From contig CM054118.1 in assembly GCA_028673005.1 (NCBI GenBank), positions 7,528,410-7,592,409 on the forward strand: a stretch of 64,000 nucleotides of DNA, read 5' to 3'. Both the position numbers and the translations under genes were made by a program. The notes beneath the pieces are model-generated. The model was given only the letters and a program-made list of their open reading frames with translations. It made no database searches and was not told where the DNA came from. This DNA comes from Tanypteryx hageni. Its lineage: Eukaryota > Arthropoda > Insecta > Odonata > Petaluridae. Shown in pieces: positions 1 through 12,468 of this stretch; within the stretch, counting starts at the first letter, position 1, and each line of letters begins with the position of its first letter.

Positions 1-338
1 GCCACTTGATCGTGACCTTGGTGCGAAGGACATTTCCAACCCATGACTGAACATTGCACAGTCAGTTTAAAAAATATGAAGAATACCAAAATCTGCTTTC
101 ATAGTCGATTATTTTAGAAAATTAGCCCTTTTTAGGCTTTTTTTTGCATGAAAATGACAAAAATAAGCATTAACGTCGAAATAGGCATTTTTAGACATTA
201 ATGTCAAAATAGGCATTTTTAGGCACTATAAAATATACGTTTTCGGGGTTAATTATTCATGAAACGTATATATACAATTGTATATTGAGATATCTACTCA
301 GGAAAAAAATAGGTTTTTACCTAAAGATCCGCGGTCTA
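1..338 (-). mobile_element. hAT element, copy 0 (right terminus only)
   Basis: The right end of the array's hAT element, cut by the window edge. It ends with the inverted repeat ACCTAAAGATCCGCGGTCTA at 319-338 and is followed by the target duplication CTTATCAC at 339-346. Its transposase gene lies outside the window. Confidence 0.9.
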
Positions 339-739
339 CTTATCACTTACACAATTATATTATTTGTAAACATTCTGGTTCAGTTACAGATATCTATGAC
401 AATCAAAACGGTTAATTCCATTCAAGTAAATGTTCATTTTTTAAAGAAAATCTTAGATACATACCTATATTTATAATGTTTCCCTTGCCATTCGCACTTT
501 CGCAAACAGTTTAACTGATCTGATATTGAGGATTGCTCAAATTACTCCCCAGAAAGCGTTGTATATTTTTGCAATTGATTTATGGCTTTATCCAACATTG
601 GAAGGCTATGGTTCGAGTTTATTCTCTCATTGGAGGTTGCTAATGACTCATATAATGAGTAATAAAGAAGGTACTTGTATTGTTTTCTTAGTTCATTTAG
701 TGTCTCATCTCAGTCCAGTTGGTGCCTCGTGTTTTCGCT
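339..739. other. Array spacer, left part (no gene)
   Basis: AT-rich DNA between the hAT right end and the start of the Tc1-like relic. I see no coding signal; short open frames here are not conserved-looking. The equivalent stretches in later units are 5670-6070, 11032-11432, 16377-16777, 21711-22111, 27035-27435 and 32377-32777. Confidence 0.7.
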
Positions 740-1775
740 ATGCCTCGAAGAAAGCGACAATCTTTATAAGGAATAGAAAACATTAGCAGTAACAAATACG
801 GTCTTTTCTCGAGTGATCAAGAAAATAATTTAGAAAGTGAGCATTTTACGATTAACAAAAATTACGTGGACATGAGAAAAATGTCATTCAAAGTGCTAGA
901 ACATTATTTCAAATGGTCAAAGATGGAGTGATTAAATTTGATCCTAATCAAGTTGTTAAAAATACTGCAATGTGTTGTAATGTTAGTGAAAGGACTGTAG
1001 GAAATGTAAGTAATGGGTGCAAGGAAAATGTGCGTCCTTCGGGAAGTTCTCCCAAAAAAAGCAGCGGTAGAGCGCGAATTGTATTAGACGAAATGTTTCA
1101 AGGAGTGCTACGAAGAAAAGTGCATAGTTTTTACTTAAGAAAAGAATATCCTGTAGTGTCTAATATTCTAATCGAACTGAAATCAGATTTTCCACACGAA
1201 AGTGAATCTACTTTGTGACGGTGGATGAAGATGCTTGGCTTTCGCTTTAAAAAATACAACAGGAAGCCTGTATGCTTTGAAAGTCGCCGAATCCTGGACC
1301 AACGTGCAAAAAATTTATTCGGGAAACAAAGTCAGCTCGTCAAAGAGGATGGAAAATTATGTATTTGGACGAAACATTTTGTGGAGCAAATCACACACTA
1401 TCATATGGTTGGCAGTAAAATGTGAATGAAAGTAATAATGATATTGACTTTGATCGAGGTGTAATTCAAGAGGCCAATTGCTGGAAATGTGGCCTTATTA
1501 CTCCCTCCGGTGCCGGAAACAGAATAATTATTTTGCATATAGGGGGTGAAGATGGTTTTCTCCAGCCTGAGAATGACTGTATTCTCATGATCGAGGGAAA
1601 CAATAAAGATGGTGACTATCATTCCGACACTTTGAAGAGTATTTTAGGAGGATTTTAAATGCGAAAGATCATGAAACCGCTATTGTTATTGGCCAAGACC
1701 CGTATCGCGGAACCCTTAATTATCAACCTCGATGAGGATTCCAGCAGCGACGAAATCTGTGAGGACGAAACTTAA
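740..1775 (+). pseudogene. Tc1/IS630-like transposase relic, unit 1
   Basis: A decayed DDE transposase. The frame opens at ATG 740 (MPRRKRQSL) and hits TAA at 767-769. It then runs on through a frameshift near 880 into a helix-turn-helix-like stretch (VVKNTAMCCNVSERTV), a TGA at 1216-1218, RWMKMLGF, and a frameshift in the A-run at 1308-1313. After that come YLDETFCGANHT (first catalytic Asp) and SYGWQ, and the frame ends in an acidic tail (SSSDEICEDET, stop 1773-1775). The block that should carry the second and third catalytic acids is missing, so the element is internally deleted. In this unit GGCAGTAAA adds a TAA just after YGWQ. I infer that it was dead before the array formed, because the main lesions are shared by every unit. 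Confidence 0.8.
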
Positions 1776-2803
1776 GAGGAGATCAGGGGTTTTTTTGTGC
1801 GGGCCCTGACGAAGGTTAGAGACCGCCTACCGGTGAGGGAGAGAAAGGAGACATTTGGCAACATCGCAAAGCGCCCAGAAAGCAACATATACGGCACTGT
1901 GTGTTGATTACAATTAATAAAACAAAAACGTTAAAACAAAATCTGATTGCTACAAAATATTTTCTTTGTGTCTCTCTTTACAACAGTGTTTTCAGAATTC
2001 CTCTATCATTTTTCCCCAATGACGAGTTTCTCTTTAAAGTTATAACCCAATTAAAACCATTGTGATTAACATAGAGCTTAGAAAATTATTGAATTGCCTC
2101 TATTATATCTTAGTTCATCACTGATTTAAATTTGGAAAGATTTTGTCTAGTAGTTATTCGTTTATGAATTATTATATATGACTACTTTCGCGAAAGTTGG
2201 TTGCGTAGCTGGTTTTTACGGATAGTAAAATTTTACATTTTCTTTCTAAAAATATTAAAAAATCAAACCTTATTAAGAATAAAATAAGCTTTCCTATGGT
2301 ATTTTTGTATATTCTTTCCAATAAACGCAGCGCAAATGTTCGCGCGTCAAATTTGAGATGCGCGTCTTTTTGACGCGGGCGACGTCTCAGCAGGGGTGGG
2401 AAACACAAGGAAAATTTCGTTTGCTTCTTCCTTTAAGTTCCCAGTAACCCTCATAGGAAGCGCTGCCAATAGTTTGAAGGTTAGAATCGAAATAGTTCCA
2501 CAGGAAACCGATAGATGGCGCTGTTACTAGTGCAGTGAGCGTAGCCCCCCCCCTTTTTATTGATTTTTTAAAAAACTTTTTCGCGTCATTTATCGGATTC
2601 CTTACATTTATTACTGGTATATATGCATTAAATAAATAAGAAAACAAAGAATGTTAGATATGCATTTATTTAATCAGGAGAAATAATTTCAGATTAACAA
2701 TGACAAGTCAAACAATCCTTTTGTTTATATTTGTATAAATTCTCCACTGCTCGGCCCTGAAAAAGAAATGAAACAAACTACTAGACTATGAATAAATGAA
2801 TAA
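1776..2803. other. Array spacer, right part (no gene; palindrome, hairpin, C-run)
   Basis: No coding signal is visible. The stretch holds a perfect 14-bp palindrome ACTTTCGCGAAAGT (2184-2197), a GC hairpin CGCGTC-TTTTT-GACGCG (2361-2377), a CAGGGGTGGGAAAC sequence at 2391 that resembles a hAT terminus but has no matching duplication, and a C-run near 2546 whose length differs between units. Equivalent stretches are 7107-8140, 12469-13503, 17814-18845, 23148-24179, 28472-29504 and 33814-34849. Confidence 0.75.

Positions 2804-2856
<53 letters not shown>
2804..2856. repeat. (AT)n(AC)n microsatellite, unit 1
   Basis: A run of alternating AT followed by a short AC run, ending just before CTTATGGGTATG. 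Its length differs in every unit and explains most of the variation in repeat period. Confidence 0.95.
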
Positions 2857-2857
<1 letters not shown>

Positions 2858-2918
2858 TATGGGTATGTTTTTTATGTACAAAATGAAAACAATTATATTA
2901 CGACGAATTCCTTATCAC

Positions 2919-5669
2919 TAGACCGCGGATTTTTAGGTTCTAAAAATTAAGTTTTAGGCGACTAAAAAAGGCTCTTTAAGTACCTTCATTAGGCTTTATA
3001 AAACGTAAAATAGGCTCTAAGAACTACTTCCAAAAACTATGTCCAGTAAAACACAACATCATTTCTGTCAACTATCAACTTTAATTCACGAAAAAAGACT
3101 GAAACATGCACGCACGCAAAAATTGCCCGTCAATGAAACTTTATTGATTTGTGTTTTCAAAGAACAAAAATATTTTACTACTATGCATTGAAACTTATTC
3201 TTATGGTTAATATCCCATGCGTTACCGAGAAAATACTATCTACATTACATATAGTAATACTGACTGAAAACACTATTCAAGTATATATTTAAGTACTACG
3301 CAGAGTGTTTGACAAAGTGTTTCATTCGAAATTCCCATAATGAATTTGTCACCTCTTTGTGTTTATTTCACAAATTTCCCGTAATTGGCCTCACAATAAA
3401 TAACAAGCACCTTTTCTAAGTTTTCTACCACAAAACTATGGCGTTTGTCAGTTAATATAATTTTTTAAGCAGAAAAAGAACGTTCGACATCAACTGACGT
3501 GACGGGGGCGAACTTCAACTTGGGTACATGTTGAAATGGGATTTTGCACTCAACTTCACTGGATTTTCCTGCCAGTATATCTGCTGCTGTACATAGGCTC
3601 TGCAGTCCTGAGTTCTTTTGTAGCAACTTTTCTAGTTTTGCTTTTACTTTTTCCCCCACTTCACCTGGAGCTTCCTTTATTTTTTGTTTCACTTCATTCA
3701 GCATAGCAGTTTTTTCGTAGATGGGTTTTCCTGAGCCCTCTAATTCAGCAATAATCTGCACAAGGGATGTATAGTGGGATCTAATATACGCCAAATCCTT
3801 GGGAATGGAGGGATCATCTAGCAACATTTTTGCCGAAGTGACGCAGGCAGCATCCTCGGCTAGATTTGTCACAACTTCATTGACATGAAGGATATGCTCG
3901 CTGTAATATTCAGCTGCTTTCAGCCATGTGCCCCAGCGGGTGAGCACAGGCTCAGGTGGCAGAGGGACATCGGGCAGTTTTTCTCGAAAAGCCTGTATTC
4001 TTGTTGGTGCCTTGACGAAGACCTTCTTCACGGTGGAGATCAATTTGTTCACCTTGGGGAATTCCAGTCTTATTTGCTCTGCTACGCGGTTCAAACCATG
4101 GGCAAGGCATGTCACATGCACAAGGGAGGGATAGAACACCTTGAGCAACTGCATGGCAGCAACCATGTACGAAGCAGCGTCTGTGTATAGGAGCAGCACT
4201 TTCTCTTCGTCTAGATTTTTGGGATACAGCACTTTCAGTCCGTTGTTCACGAAGTGTGCTATTGTTTCCTGGTTTGTTTTGGCAAGTTGCTTCGTGCAGA
4301 TGAGGTAGGCTCTGGATGGCGCGTCTGGGTCCAATTTCCCAACAACCAAGTTGGCCATGTATCTGCCAAGAGCATCAGTGGTTTCATCGACCGATATCCA
4401 AATATGTGAATCTCCAATGTCCTCCCGTATCCTGCGCATTGCGTCATCGTAAGTGGGTTGCACGTAATTCTTGCGTAGCGTTGACTCGGAAGGTACCGAC
4501 TGATGGCAGTATCGTTCTAGGAACTCCTTGAATGTTGGACTTTTCAGTGTTCTGAATGGAATGTTGGCTGCCACAATTGCGTGACACAAATCTGCATAAA
4601 ACTGATTCTTCTAGCTGGATCCCTCAGAAGTTTTTGTTAAAAGCATTTGTTTCATCTTAGATTTGCGTTCAACATTTGCCTTATGTAGCACTCCTTGGAT
4701 GTGCTGAGTTAGGTGGGATTTTTTATCACTTGAAACCTATAAAGAAAAATTATGAAGAAATAATTAACCTTAAAAATACGGAAATAATCTAATAAATATG
4801 GAAATGGGACAAAAATATAAAATTTACTTTACAGCTACGAAGGTCCGCAGCTGGATTGCTGGACATTTTGAATAACCACTTCTATAGTTACCATAAAATG
4901 GCTCGTATAAACAAAAGATGTGGATGGTTTTTGCCTCAAAGATGACAAGCAATTCACGGCCAATAATTCGTTGCAAGCCAGCATTATAATGTACTTACCT
5001 CCTTGTTGCATGCTTGACAGAAGATAATTTTTCCATCCTTTGTGAAGTACGGGAACTCTTGTAACCACTGACGTATTAAATAAGCTTTCGAACTTGATAC
5101 TTTAGGCATTGCACTTTCACAATTTTCACGTTCACACTTCTCACCTTTACCCTCTGCAGTCTGGAGATGGACTGCGGGGTTATTCTCGTTTTCCCGTGTC
5201 GCACGATATGACAATGTAACAACGAGGAATAAACGCAACATCAGATTAAAGGCATTGCTACATTGTCGTATCACGTGACACTGGGAAACAGAATAACCCC
5301 GCCGAACGCGAGACAGGTCCGAGCTGCTGTTCGCCACTTGATCGTGACCTTGGTGCGAAGGACATTTCCAACCCATGACTGAACATTGCACAGTCAGTTT
5401 AAAAAATATGAAGAATACCAAAATCTGCTTTCATAGTCGATTATTTTAGAAAATTAGCCCTTTTTAGGCTTTTTTTGCATGAAAATGACAAAAATAAGCA
5501 TTAACGTCGAAATAGGCATTTTTAGACATTAATGTCAAAATAGGCATTTTTAGGCACTATAAAATATACGTTTTCGGGGTTAATTATTCATGAAACGTAT
5601 ATATACAATTGTATATTGAGATATCTACTCAGGAAAAAAATAGGTTTTTACCTAAAGATCCGCGGTCTA
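2919..5669 (-). mobile_element. Complete hAT transposon, copy 1
   Basis: The left inverted repeat TAGACCGCGGATTTTTAGGT begins at 2919. The right end, read on the other strand, is TAGACCGCGGATCTTTAGGT, one mismatch in 20. The 8-bp duplication CTTATCAC lies at 2911-2918 and at 5670-5677, the length typical of hAT insertion. TAGGC-type motifs are clustered near both ends (2935-3022 and 5461-5560). The element is 2751 bp and carries one transposase gene on the minus strand. Confidence 0.97.
3465..5109 (-). pseudogene. hAT transposase, copy 1 (in-frame TAG)
   Basis: Two-exon gene: exon 1 5109-4999, intron 4998-4737 (GTAAGT donor, TTTATAG acceptor), exon 2 4736-3465. The BED-type finger is split by the intron: CQAC in exon 1 and HLTQH in exon 2. 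The core motifs are SVDETTD, LYTDAASYM, CLAHGLN, TRWGTW and VDVERSFSA. A TAG at 4611-4613 (in SS*KNQF) interrupts exon 2. The Trp of TRWGTW is intact here. Reading ends at TAA 3465-3467, yet 33 further codons in frame (KIILTDKRH to GKFVK, stop 3363-3365) look like the lost C-terminus of the dimerisation domain. Confidence 0.9.
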
Positions 5670-6070
5670 CTTATCACTTACACAATTATATTATTTGTAA
5701 ACATTCTGGTTCAGTTACAGATATCTATGACAATCAAAACGGTTAATTCCATTCAAGTAAATGTTCATTTTTTAAAGAAAATCTTAGATACATACCTATA
5801 TTTATAATGTTTCCCTTGCCATTCGCACTTTCGCAAACAGTTTAACTGATCTGATATTGAGGATTGCTCAAATTACTCCCCAGAAAGCGTTGTATATTTT
5901 TGCAATTGATTTATGGCTTTATCCAACATTGGAAGGCTATGGTTCGAGTTTATTCTCTCATTGGAGGTTGCTAATGACTCATATAATGAGTAATAAAGAA
6001 GGTACTTGTATTGTTTTCTTAGTTCATTTAGTGTCTCATCTCAGTCCAGTTGGTGCCTCGTGTTTTCGCT

Positions 6071-7106
6071 ATGCCTCGAAGAAAGCGACAATCTTTATAA
6101 GGAATAGAAAACATTAGCAGTAACAAATACGGTCTTTTCTCGAGTGATCAAGAAAATAATTTAGAAAGTGAGCCTTTTACGATTAACAAAAATTACGTGG
6201 ACATGAGAAAAATGTCATTCAAAGTGCTAGAACATTATTTCAAATGGTCAAAGATGGAGTGATTAAATTTGATCCTAATCAAGTTGTTAAAAATACTGCA
6301 ATGTGTTGTAATGTTAGTGAAAGGACTGTAGGAAATGTAAGTAATGGGTGCAAGGAAAATGTGCGTCCTTCGGGAAGTTCTCCCAAAAAAAGCAGCGGTA
6401 GAGCGCGAATTGTATTAGACGAAATGTTTCAAGGAGTGCTACGAAGAAAAGTGCATAGTTTTTACTTAAGAAAAGAATATCCTGTAGTGTCTAATATTCT
6501 AATCGAACTGAAATCAGATTTTCCACACGAAAGTGAATCTACTTTGTGACGGTGGATGAAGATGCTTGGCTTTCGCTTTAAAAAATACAACAGGAAGCCT
6601 GTATGCTTTGAAAGTCGCCGAATCCTGGACCAACGTGCAAAAAATTTATTCGGGAAACAAAGTCAGCTCGTCAAAGAGGATGGAAAATTATGTATTTGGA
6701 CGAAACATTTTGTGGAGCAAATCACACACTATCATATGGTTGGCAGGAAAATGTGAATGAAAGTAATAATGATATTGACTTTGATCGAGGTGTAATTCAA
6801 GAGGCCAATTGCTGGAAATGTGGCCTTATTACTCCCTCCGGTGCCGGAAAAAGAATAATTATTTTGCATATAGGGGGTGAAGATGGTTTTCTCCAGCCTG
6901 AGAATGACTGTATTCTCATGATCGAGGGAAACAATAAAGATGGTGACTATCATTCCGACACTTTGAAGAGTATTTTAGGAGGATTTTAAATGCGAAAGAT
7001 CATGAAACCGCTATTGTTATTGGCCAAGACCCGTATCGCGGAACCCTTAATTATCAACCTCGATGAGGATTCCAGCAGCGACGAAATCTGTGAGGACGAA
7101 ACTTAA
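6071..7106 (+). pseudogene. Tc1/IS630-like transposase relic, unit 2
   Basis: Same relic and same shared lesions as unit 1. Here the codon after YGWQ is GAA rather than TAA, so the third segment reads on through ENVNESNND to the stop at 6987-6989. The Lys form of GAG[K/N]RIII is present. The central catalytic block is deleted as in the other units. Confidence 0.8.
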
Positions 7107-8135
7107 GAGGAGATCAGGGGTTTTTTTGTGCGGGCCCTGACGAAGGTTAGAGACCGCCTACCGGTGAGGGAGAGAAAGGAGACATTTGGCAACATCGCAA
7201 AGCGCCCAGAAAGCAACATATACGGCACTGTGTGTTGATTACAATTAATAAAACAAAAACGTTAAAACAAAATCTGATTGCTACAAAATATTTTCTTTGT
7301 GTCTCTCTTTACAACAGTGTTTTCAGAATTCCTCTATCATTTTTCCCCAATGACGAGTTTCTCTTTAAAGTTATAACCCAATTAAAACCATTGTGATTAA
7401 CATAGAGCTTAGAAAATTATTGAATTGCCTCTATTATATCTTAGTTCATCACTGATTTAAATTTGGAAAGATTTTGTCTAGTAGTTATTCGTTTATGAAT
7501 TATTATATATGACTACTTTCGCGAAAGTTGGTTGCGTAGCTGGTTTTTACGGATAGTAAAATTTTACATTTTCTTTCTAAAAATATTAAAAAATCAAACC
7601 TTATTAAGAATAAAATAAGCTTTCCTATGGTATTTTTGTATATTCTTTCCAATAAACGCAGCGCAAATGTTCGCGCGTCAAATTTGAGATGCGCGTCTTT
7701 TTGACGCGGGCGACGTCTCAGCAGGGGTGGGAAACACAAGGAAAATTTCGTTTGCTTCTTCCTTTAAGTTCCCAGTAACCCTCATAGGAAGCGCTGCCAA
7801 TAGTTTGAAGGTTAGAATCGAAATAGTTCCACAGGAAACCGATAGATGGCGCTGTTACTAGTGCAGTGAGCGTAGCCCCCCCCCCTTTTTATTGATTTTT
7901 TAAAAAACTTTTTCGCGTCATTTATCGGATTCCTTACATTTATTACTGGTATATATGCATTAAATAAATAAGAAAACAAAGAATGTTAGATATGCATTTA
8001 TTTAATCAGGAGAAATAATTTCAGATTAACAATGACAAGTCAAACAATCCTTTTGTTTATATTTGTATAAATTCTCCACTGCTCGGCCCTGAAAAAGAAA
8101 TGAAACAAACTACTAGACTATGAATAAATGAATAA

Positions 8136-8140
<5 letters not shown>

Positions 8141-8218
<78 letters not shown>
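8141..8218. repeat. (AT)n(AC)n microsatellite, unit 2
   Basis: The longest uninterrupted AT tract of the array, followed by a short AC run. Confidence 0.95.
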
Positions 8219-8280
8219 TTATGGGTATGTTTTTTATGTACAAAATGAAAACAATTATATTACGACGAATTCCTTATCAC

Positions 8281-11031
8281 TAGACCGCGGATTTTTAGGT
8301 TCTAAAAATTAAGTTTTAGGCGACTAAAAAAGGCTCTTTAAGTACCTTCATTAGGCTTTATAAAACGTAAAATAGGCTCTAAAAACTACTTCCAAAAACT
8401 ATGTCCAGTAAAACACAACATCATTTCTGTCAACTATCAACTTTAATTCACGAAAAAAGACTGAAACATGCACGCACGCAAAAATTGCCCGTCAATGAAA
8501 CTTTATTGATTTGTGTTTTCAAAGAACAAAAATATTTTACTACTATGCATTGAAACTTATTCTTATGGTTAATATCCCATGCGTTACCGAGAAAATACTA
8601 TCTACATTACATATAGTAATACTGACTGAAAACACTATTCAAGTATATATTTAAGTACTACGCAGAGTGTTTGACAAAGTGTTTCATTCGAAATTCCCAT
8701 AATGAATTTGTCACCTCTTTGTGTTTATTTCACAAATTTCCCGTAATTGGCCTCACAATAAATAACAAGCACCTTTTCTAAGTTTTCTACCACAAAACTA
8801 TGGCGTTTGTCAGTTAATATAATTTTTTAAGCAGAAAAAGAACGTTCGACATCAACTGACGTGACGGGGGCGAACTTCAACTTGGGTACATGTTGAAATG
8901 GGATTTTGCACTCAACTTCACTGGATTTTCCTGCCAGTATATCTGCTGCTGTACATAGGCTCTGCAGTCCTGAGTTCTTTTGTAGCAACTTTTCTAGTTT
9001 TGCTTTTACTTTTTCCCCCACTTCACCTGGAGCTTCCTTTATTTTTTGTTTCACTTCATTCAGCATAGCAGTTTTTTCGTAGATGGGTTTTCCTGAGCCC
9101 TCTAATTCAGCAATAATCTGCACAAGGGATGTATAGTGGGATCTAATATACGCCAAATCCTTGGGAATGGAGGGATCATCTAGCAACATTTTTGCCGAAG
9201 TGACGCAGGCAGCATCCTCGGCTAGATTTGTCACAACTTCATTGACATGAAGGATATGCTCGCTGTAATATTCAGCTGCTTTCAGCCATGTGCCCCAGCG
9301 TGTGAGCACAGGCTCAGGTGGCAGAGGGACATCGGGCAGTTTTTCTCGAAAAGCCTGTATTCTTGTTGGTGCCTTGACGAAGACCTTCTTCACGGTGGAG
9401 ATCAATTTGTTCACCTTGGGGAATTCCAGTCTTATTTGCTCTGCTACGCGGTTCAAACCATGGGCAAGGCATGTCACATGCACAAGGGAGGGATAGAACA
9501 CCTTGAGCAACTGCATGGCAGCAACCATGTACGAAGCAGCGTCTGTGTATAGGAGCAGCACTTTCTCTTCGTCTAGATTTTTGGGATACAGCACTTTCAG
9601 TCCGTTGTTCACGAAGTGTGCTATTGTTTCCTGGTTTGTTTTGGCAAGTTGCTTCGTGCAGATGAGGTAGGCTCTGGATGGCGCGTCTGGGTCCAATTTC
9701 CCAACAACCAAGTTGGCCATGTATCTGCCAAGAGCATCAGTGGTTTCATCGACCGATATCCAAATATGTGAATCTCCAATGTCCTCCCGTATCCTGCGCA
9801 TTGCGTCATCGTAAGTGGGTTGCACGTAATTCTTGCGTAGCGTTGACTCGGAAGGTACCGACTGATGGCAGTATCGTTCTAGGAACTCCTTGAATGTTGG
9901 ACTTTTCAGTGTTCTGAATGGAATGTTGGCTGCCACAATTGCGTGACACAAATCTGCATAAAACTGATTCTTCTAGCTGGATCCCTCAGAAGTTTTTGTT
10001 AAAAGCATTTGTTTCATCTTAGATTTGCGTTCAACATTTGCCTTATGTAGCACTCCTTGGATGTGCTGAGTTAGGTGGGATTTTTTATCACTTGAAACCT
10101 ATAAAGAAAAATTATGAAGAAATAATTAACCTTAAAAATACGGAAATAATCTAATAAATATGGAAATGGGACAAAAATATAAAATTTACTTTACAGCTAC
10201 GAAGGTCCGCAGCTGGATTGCTGGACATTTTGAATAACCACTTCTATAGTTACCATAAAATGGCTCGTATAAACAAAAGATGTGGATGGTTTTTGCCTCA
10301 AAGATGACAAGCAATTCACGGCCAATAATTCGTTGCAAGCCAGCATTATAATGTACTTACCTCCTTGTTGCATGCTTGACAGAAGATAATTTTTCCATCC
10401 GTTGTGAAGTACGGGAACTCTTGTAACCACTGACGTATTAAATAAGCTTTCGAACTTGATACTTTAGGCATTGCACTTTCAAAATTTTCACGTTCACATT
10501 TCTCACCTTTACCCTCTGCAGTCTGGAGATGGACTGCGGGGTTATTCTCGTTTTCCCGTGTCGCACGATATGACAATGTAACAACGAGGAATAAACGCAA
10601 CATCAGATTAAAGGCATTGTTACATTGTCGTATCACGTGACACTGGGAAACAGAATAACCCCGCCGAACGCGAGACAGGTCCGAGCTGCTGTTCGCCACT
10701 TGATCGTGACCTTGGTGCGAAGGACATTTCCAACCCATGACTGAACATTGCACAGTCAGTTTAAAAAATATGAAGAATACCAAAATCTGCTTTCATAGTC
10801 GATTATTTTAGAAAATTAGCCCTTTTAGGCTTTTTTTTGCATGAAAATGACAAAAATAAGCATTAACGTCGAAATAGGCATTTTTAGACATTAATGTCAA
10901 AATAGGCATTTTTAGGCACTATAAAATATACGTTTTCGGGGTTAATTATTCATGAAACGTATATATACAATTGTATATTGAGATATCTACTCAGGAAAAA
11001 AATAGGTTTTTACCTAAAGATCCGCGGTCTA
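8281..11031 (-). mobile_element. Complete hAT transposon, copy 2
   Basis: Same ends as copy 1, 2751 bp. The duplication CTTATCAC lies at 8273-8280 and 11032-11039. Confidence 0.97.
8827..10471 (-). pseudogene. hAT transposase, copy 2 (in-frame TAG)
   Basis: Exon 1 10471-10361, intron 10360-10099, exon 2 10098-8827. It shares the TAG of copy 1 (9973-9975) and the LKSPTF block, and keeps the Trp of TRWGTW. Exon 1 reads FTTDG where copies 1 and 6 have FTKDG. It ends at the same TAA as every other copy. Confidence 0.9.
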
Positions 11032-11432
11032 CTTATCACTTACACAATTATATTATTTGTAAACATTCTGGTTCAGTTACAGATATCTATGACAATCAAA
11101 ACGGTTAATTCCATTCAAGTAAATGTTCATTTTTTAAAGAAAATCTTAGATACATACCTATATTTATAATGTTTCCCTTGCCATTCGCACTTTCGCAAAC
11201 AGTTTAACTGATCTGATATTGAGGATTGCTCAAATTACTCCCCAGAAAGCGTTGTATATTTTTGCAATTGATTTATGGCTTTATCCAACATTGGAAGGCT
11301 ATGGTTCGAGTTTATTCTCTCATTGGAGGTTGCTAATGACTCATATAATGAGTAATAAAGAAGGTACTTGTATTGTTTTCTTAGTTCATTTAGTGTCTCA
11401 TCTCAGTCCAGTTGGTGCCTCGTGTTTTCGCT

Positions 11433-12468
11433 ATGCCTCGAAGAAAGCGACAATCTTTATAAGGAATAGAAAACATTAGCAGTAACAAATACGGTCTTTT
11501 CTCGAGTGATCAAGAAAATAATTTAGAAAGTGAGCCTTTTACGATTAACAAAAATTACGTGGACATGAGAAAAATGTCATTCAAAGTGCTAGAACATTAT
11601 TTCAAATGGTCAAAGATGGAGTGATTAAATTTGATCCTAATCAAGTTGTTAAAAATACTGCAATGTGTTGTAATGTTAGTGAAAGGACTGTAGGAAATGT
11701 AAGTAATGGGTGCAAGGAAAATGTGCGTCCTTCGGGAAGTTCTCCCAAAAAAAGCAGCGGTAGAGCGCGAATTGTATTAGACGAAATGTTTCAAGGAGTG
11801 CTACGAAGAAAAGTGCATAGTTTTTACTTAAGAAAAGAATATCCTGTAGTGTCTAATATTCTAATCGAACTGAAATCAGATTTTCCACACGAAAGTGAAT
11901 CTACTTTGTGACGGTGGATGAAGATGCTTGGCTTTCGCTTTAAAAAATACAACAGGAAGCCTGTATGCTTTGAAAGTCGCCGAATCCTGGACCAACGTGC
12001 AAAAAATTTATTCGGGAAACAAAGTCAGCTCGTCAAAGAGGATGGAAAATTATGTATTTGGACGAAACATTTTGTGGAGCAAATCACACACTATCATATG
12101 GTTGGCAGGAAAATGTGAATGAAAGTAATAATGATATTGACTTTGATCGAGGTGTAATTCAAGAGGCCAATTGCTGGAAATGTGGCCTTATTACTCCCTC
12201 CGGTGCCGGAAAAAGAATAATTATTTTGCATATAGGGGGTGAAGATGGTTTTCTCCAGCCTGAGAATGACTGTATTCTCATGATCGAGGGAAACAATAAA
12301 GATGGTGACTATCATTCCGACACTTTGAAGAGTATTTTAGGAGGATTTTAAATGCGAAAGATCATGAAACCGCTATTGTTATTGGCCAAGACCCGTATCG
12401 CGGAACCCTTAATTATCAACCTCGATGAGGATTCCAGCAGCGACGAAATCTGTGAGGACGAAACTTAA
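11433..12468 (+). pseudogene. Tc1/IS630-like transposase relic, unit 3
   Basis: Same relic with the shared stops and frameshifts. The codon after YGWQ is GAA, as in unit 2. No copy-specific lesion was noticed. Confidence 0.8.

Larger units (their letters stand above)
5670..8280. repeat. Array spacer, unit 2
   Basis: A 2611-bp spacer, long because of its long dinucleotide tract. It starts and ends with the hAT target duplication CTTATCAC (5670-5677 and 8273-8280) and holds the Tc1-like relic. The rest matches the unit 1 spacer. Confidence 0.95.

Noticed and set aside
285..786. Open frames of 63 and 86 codons repeated in every array unit
   Set aside because: They are conserved only because the whole unit is duplicated. 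Composition is AT-driven and there are no motifs.
2387..2647. Minus-strand 86-codon open frame in units 1 and 6
   Set aside because: It exists only where the C-run has a particular length, so it depends on a homopolymer and not on coding constraint.
2391..2760. Possible small hAT element in the spacer (CAGGGGTGGG to CGGCCCTG)
   Set aside because: No matching 8-bp duplication was found outside the two ends, and the ends do not pair beyond CAGGG.
3885..4531. Plus-strand open frames over the hAT transposase in every copy
   Set aside because: They are antisense shadows of the transposase exon and show no independent motif.
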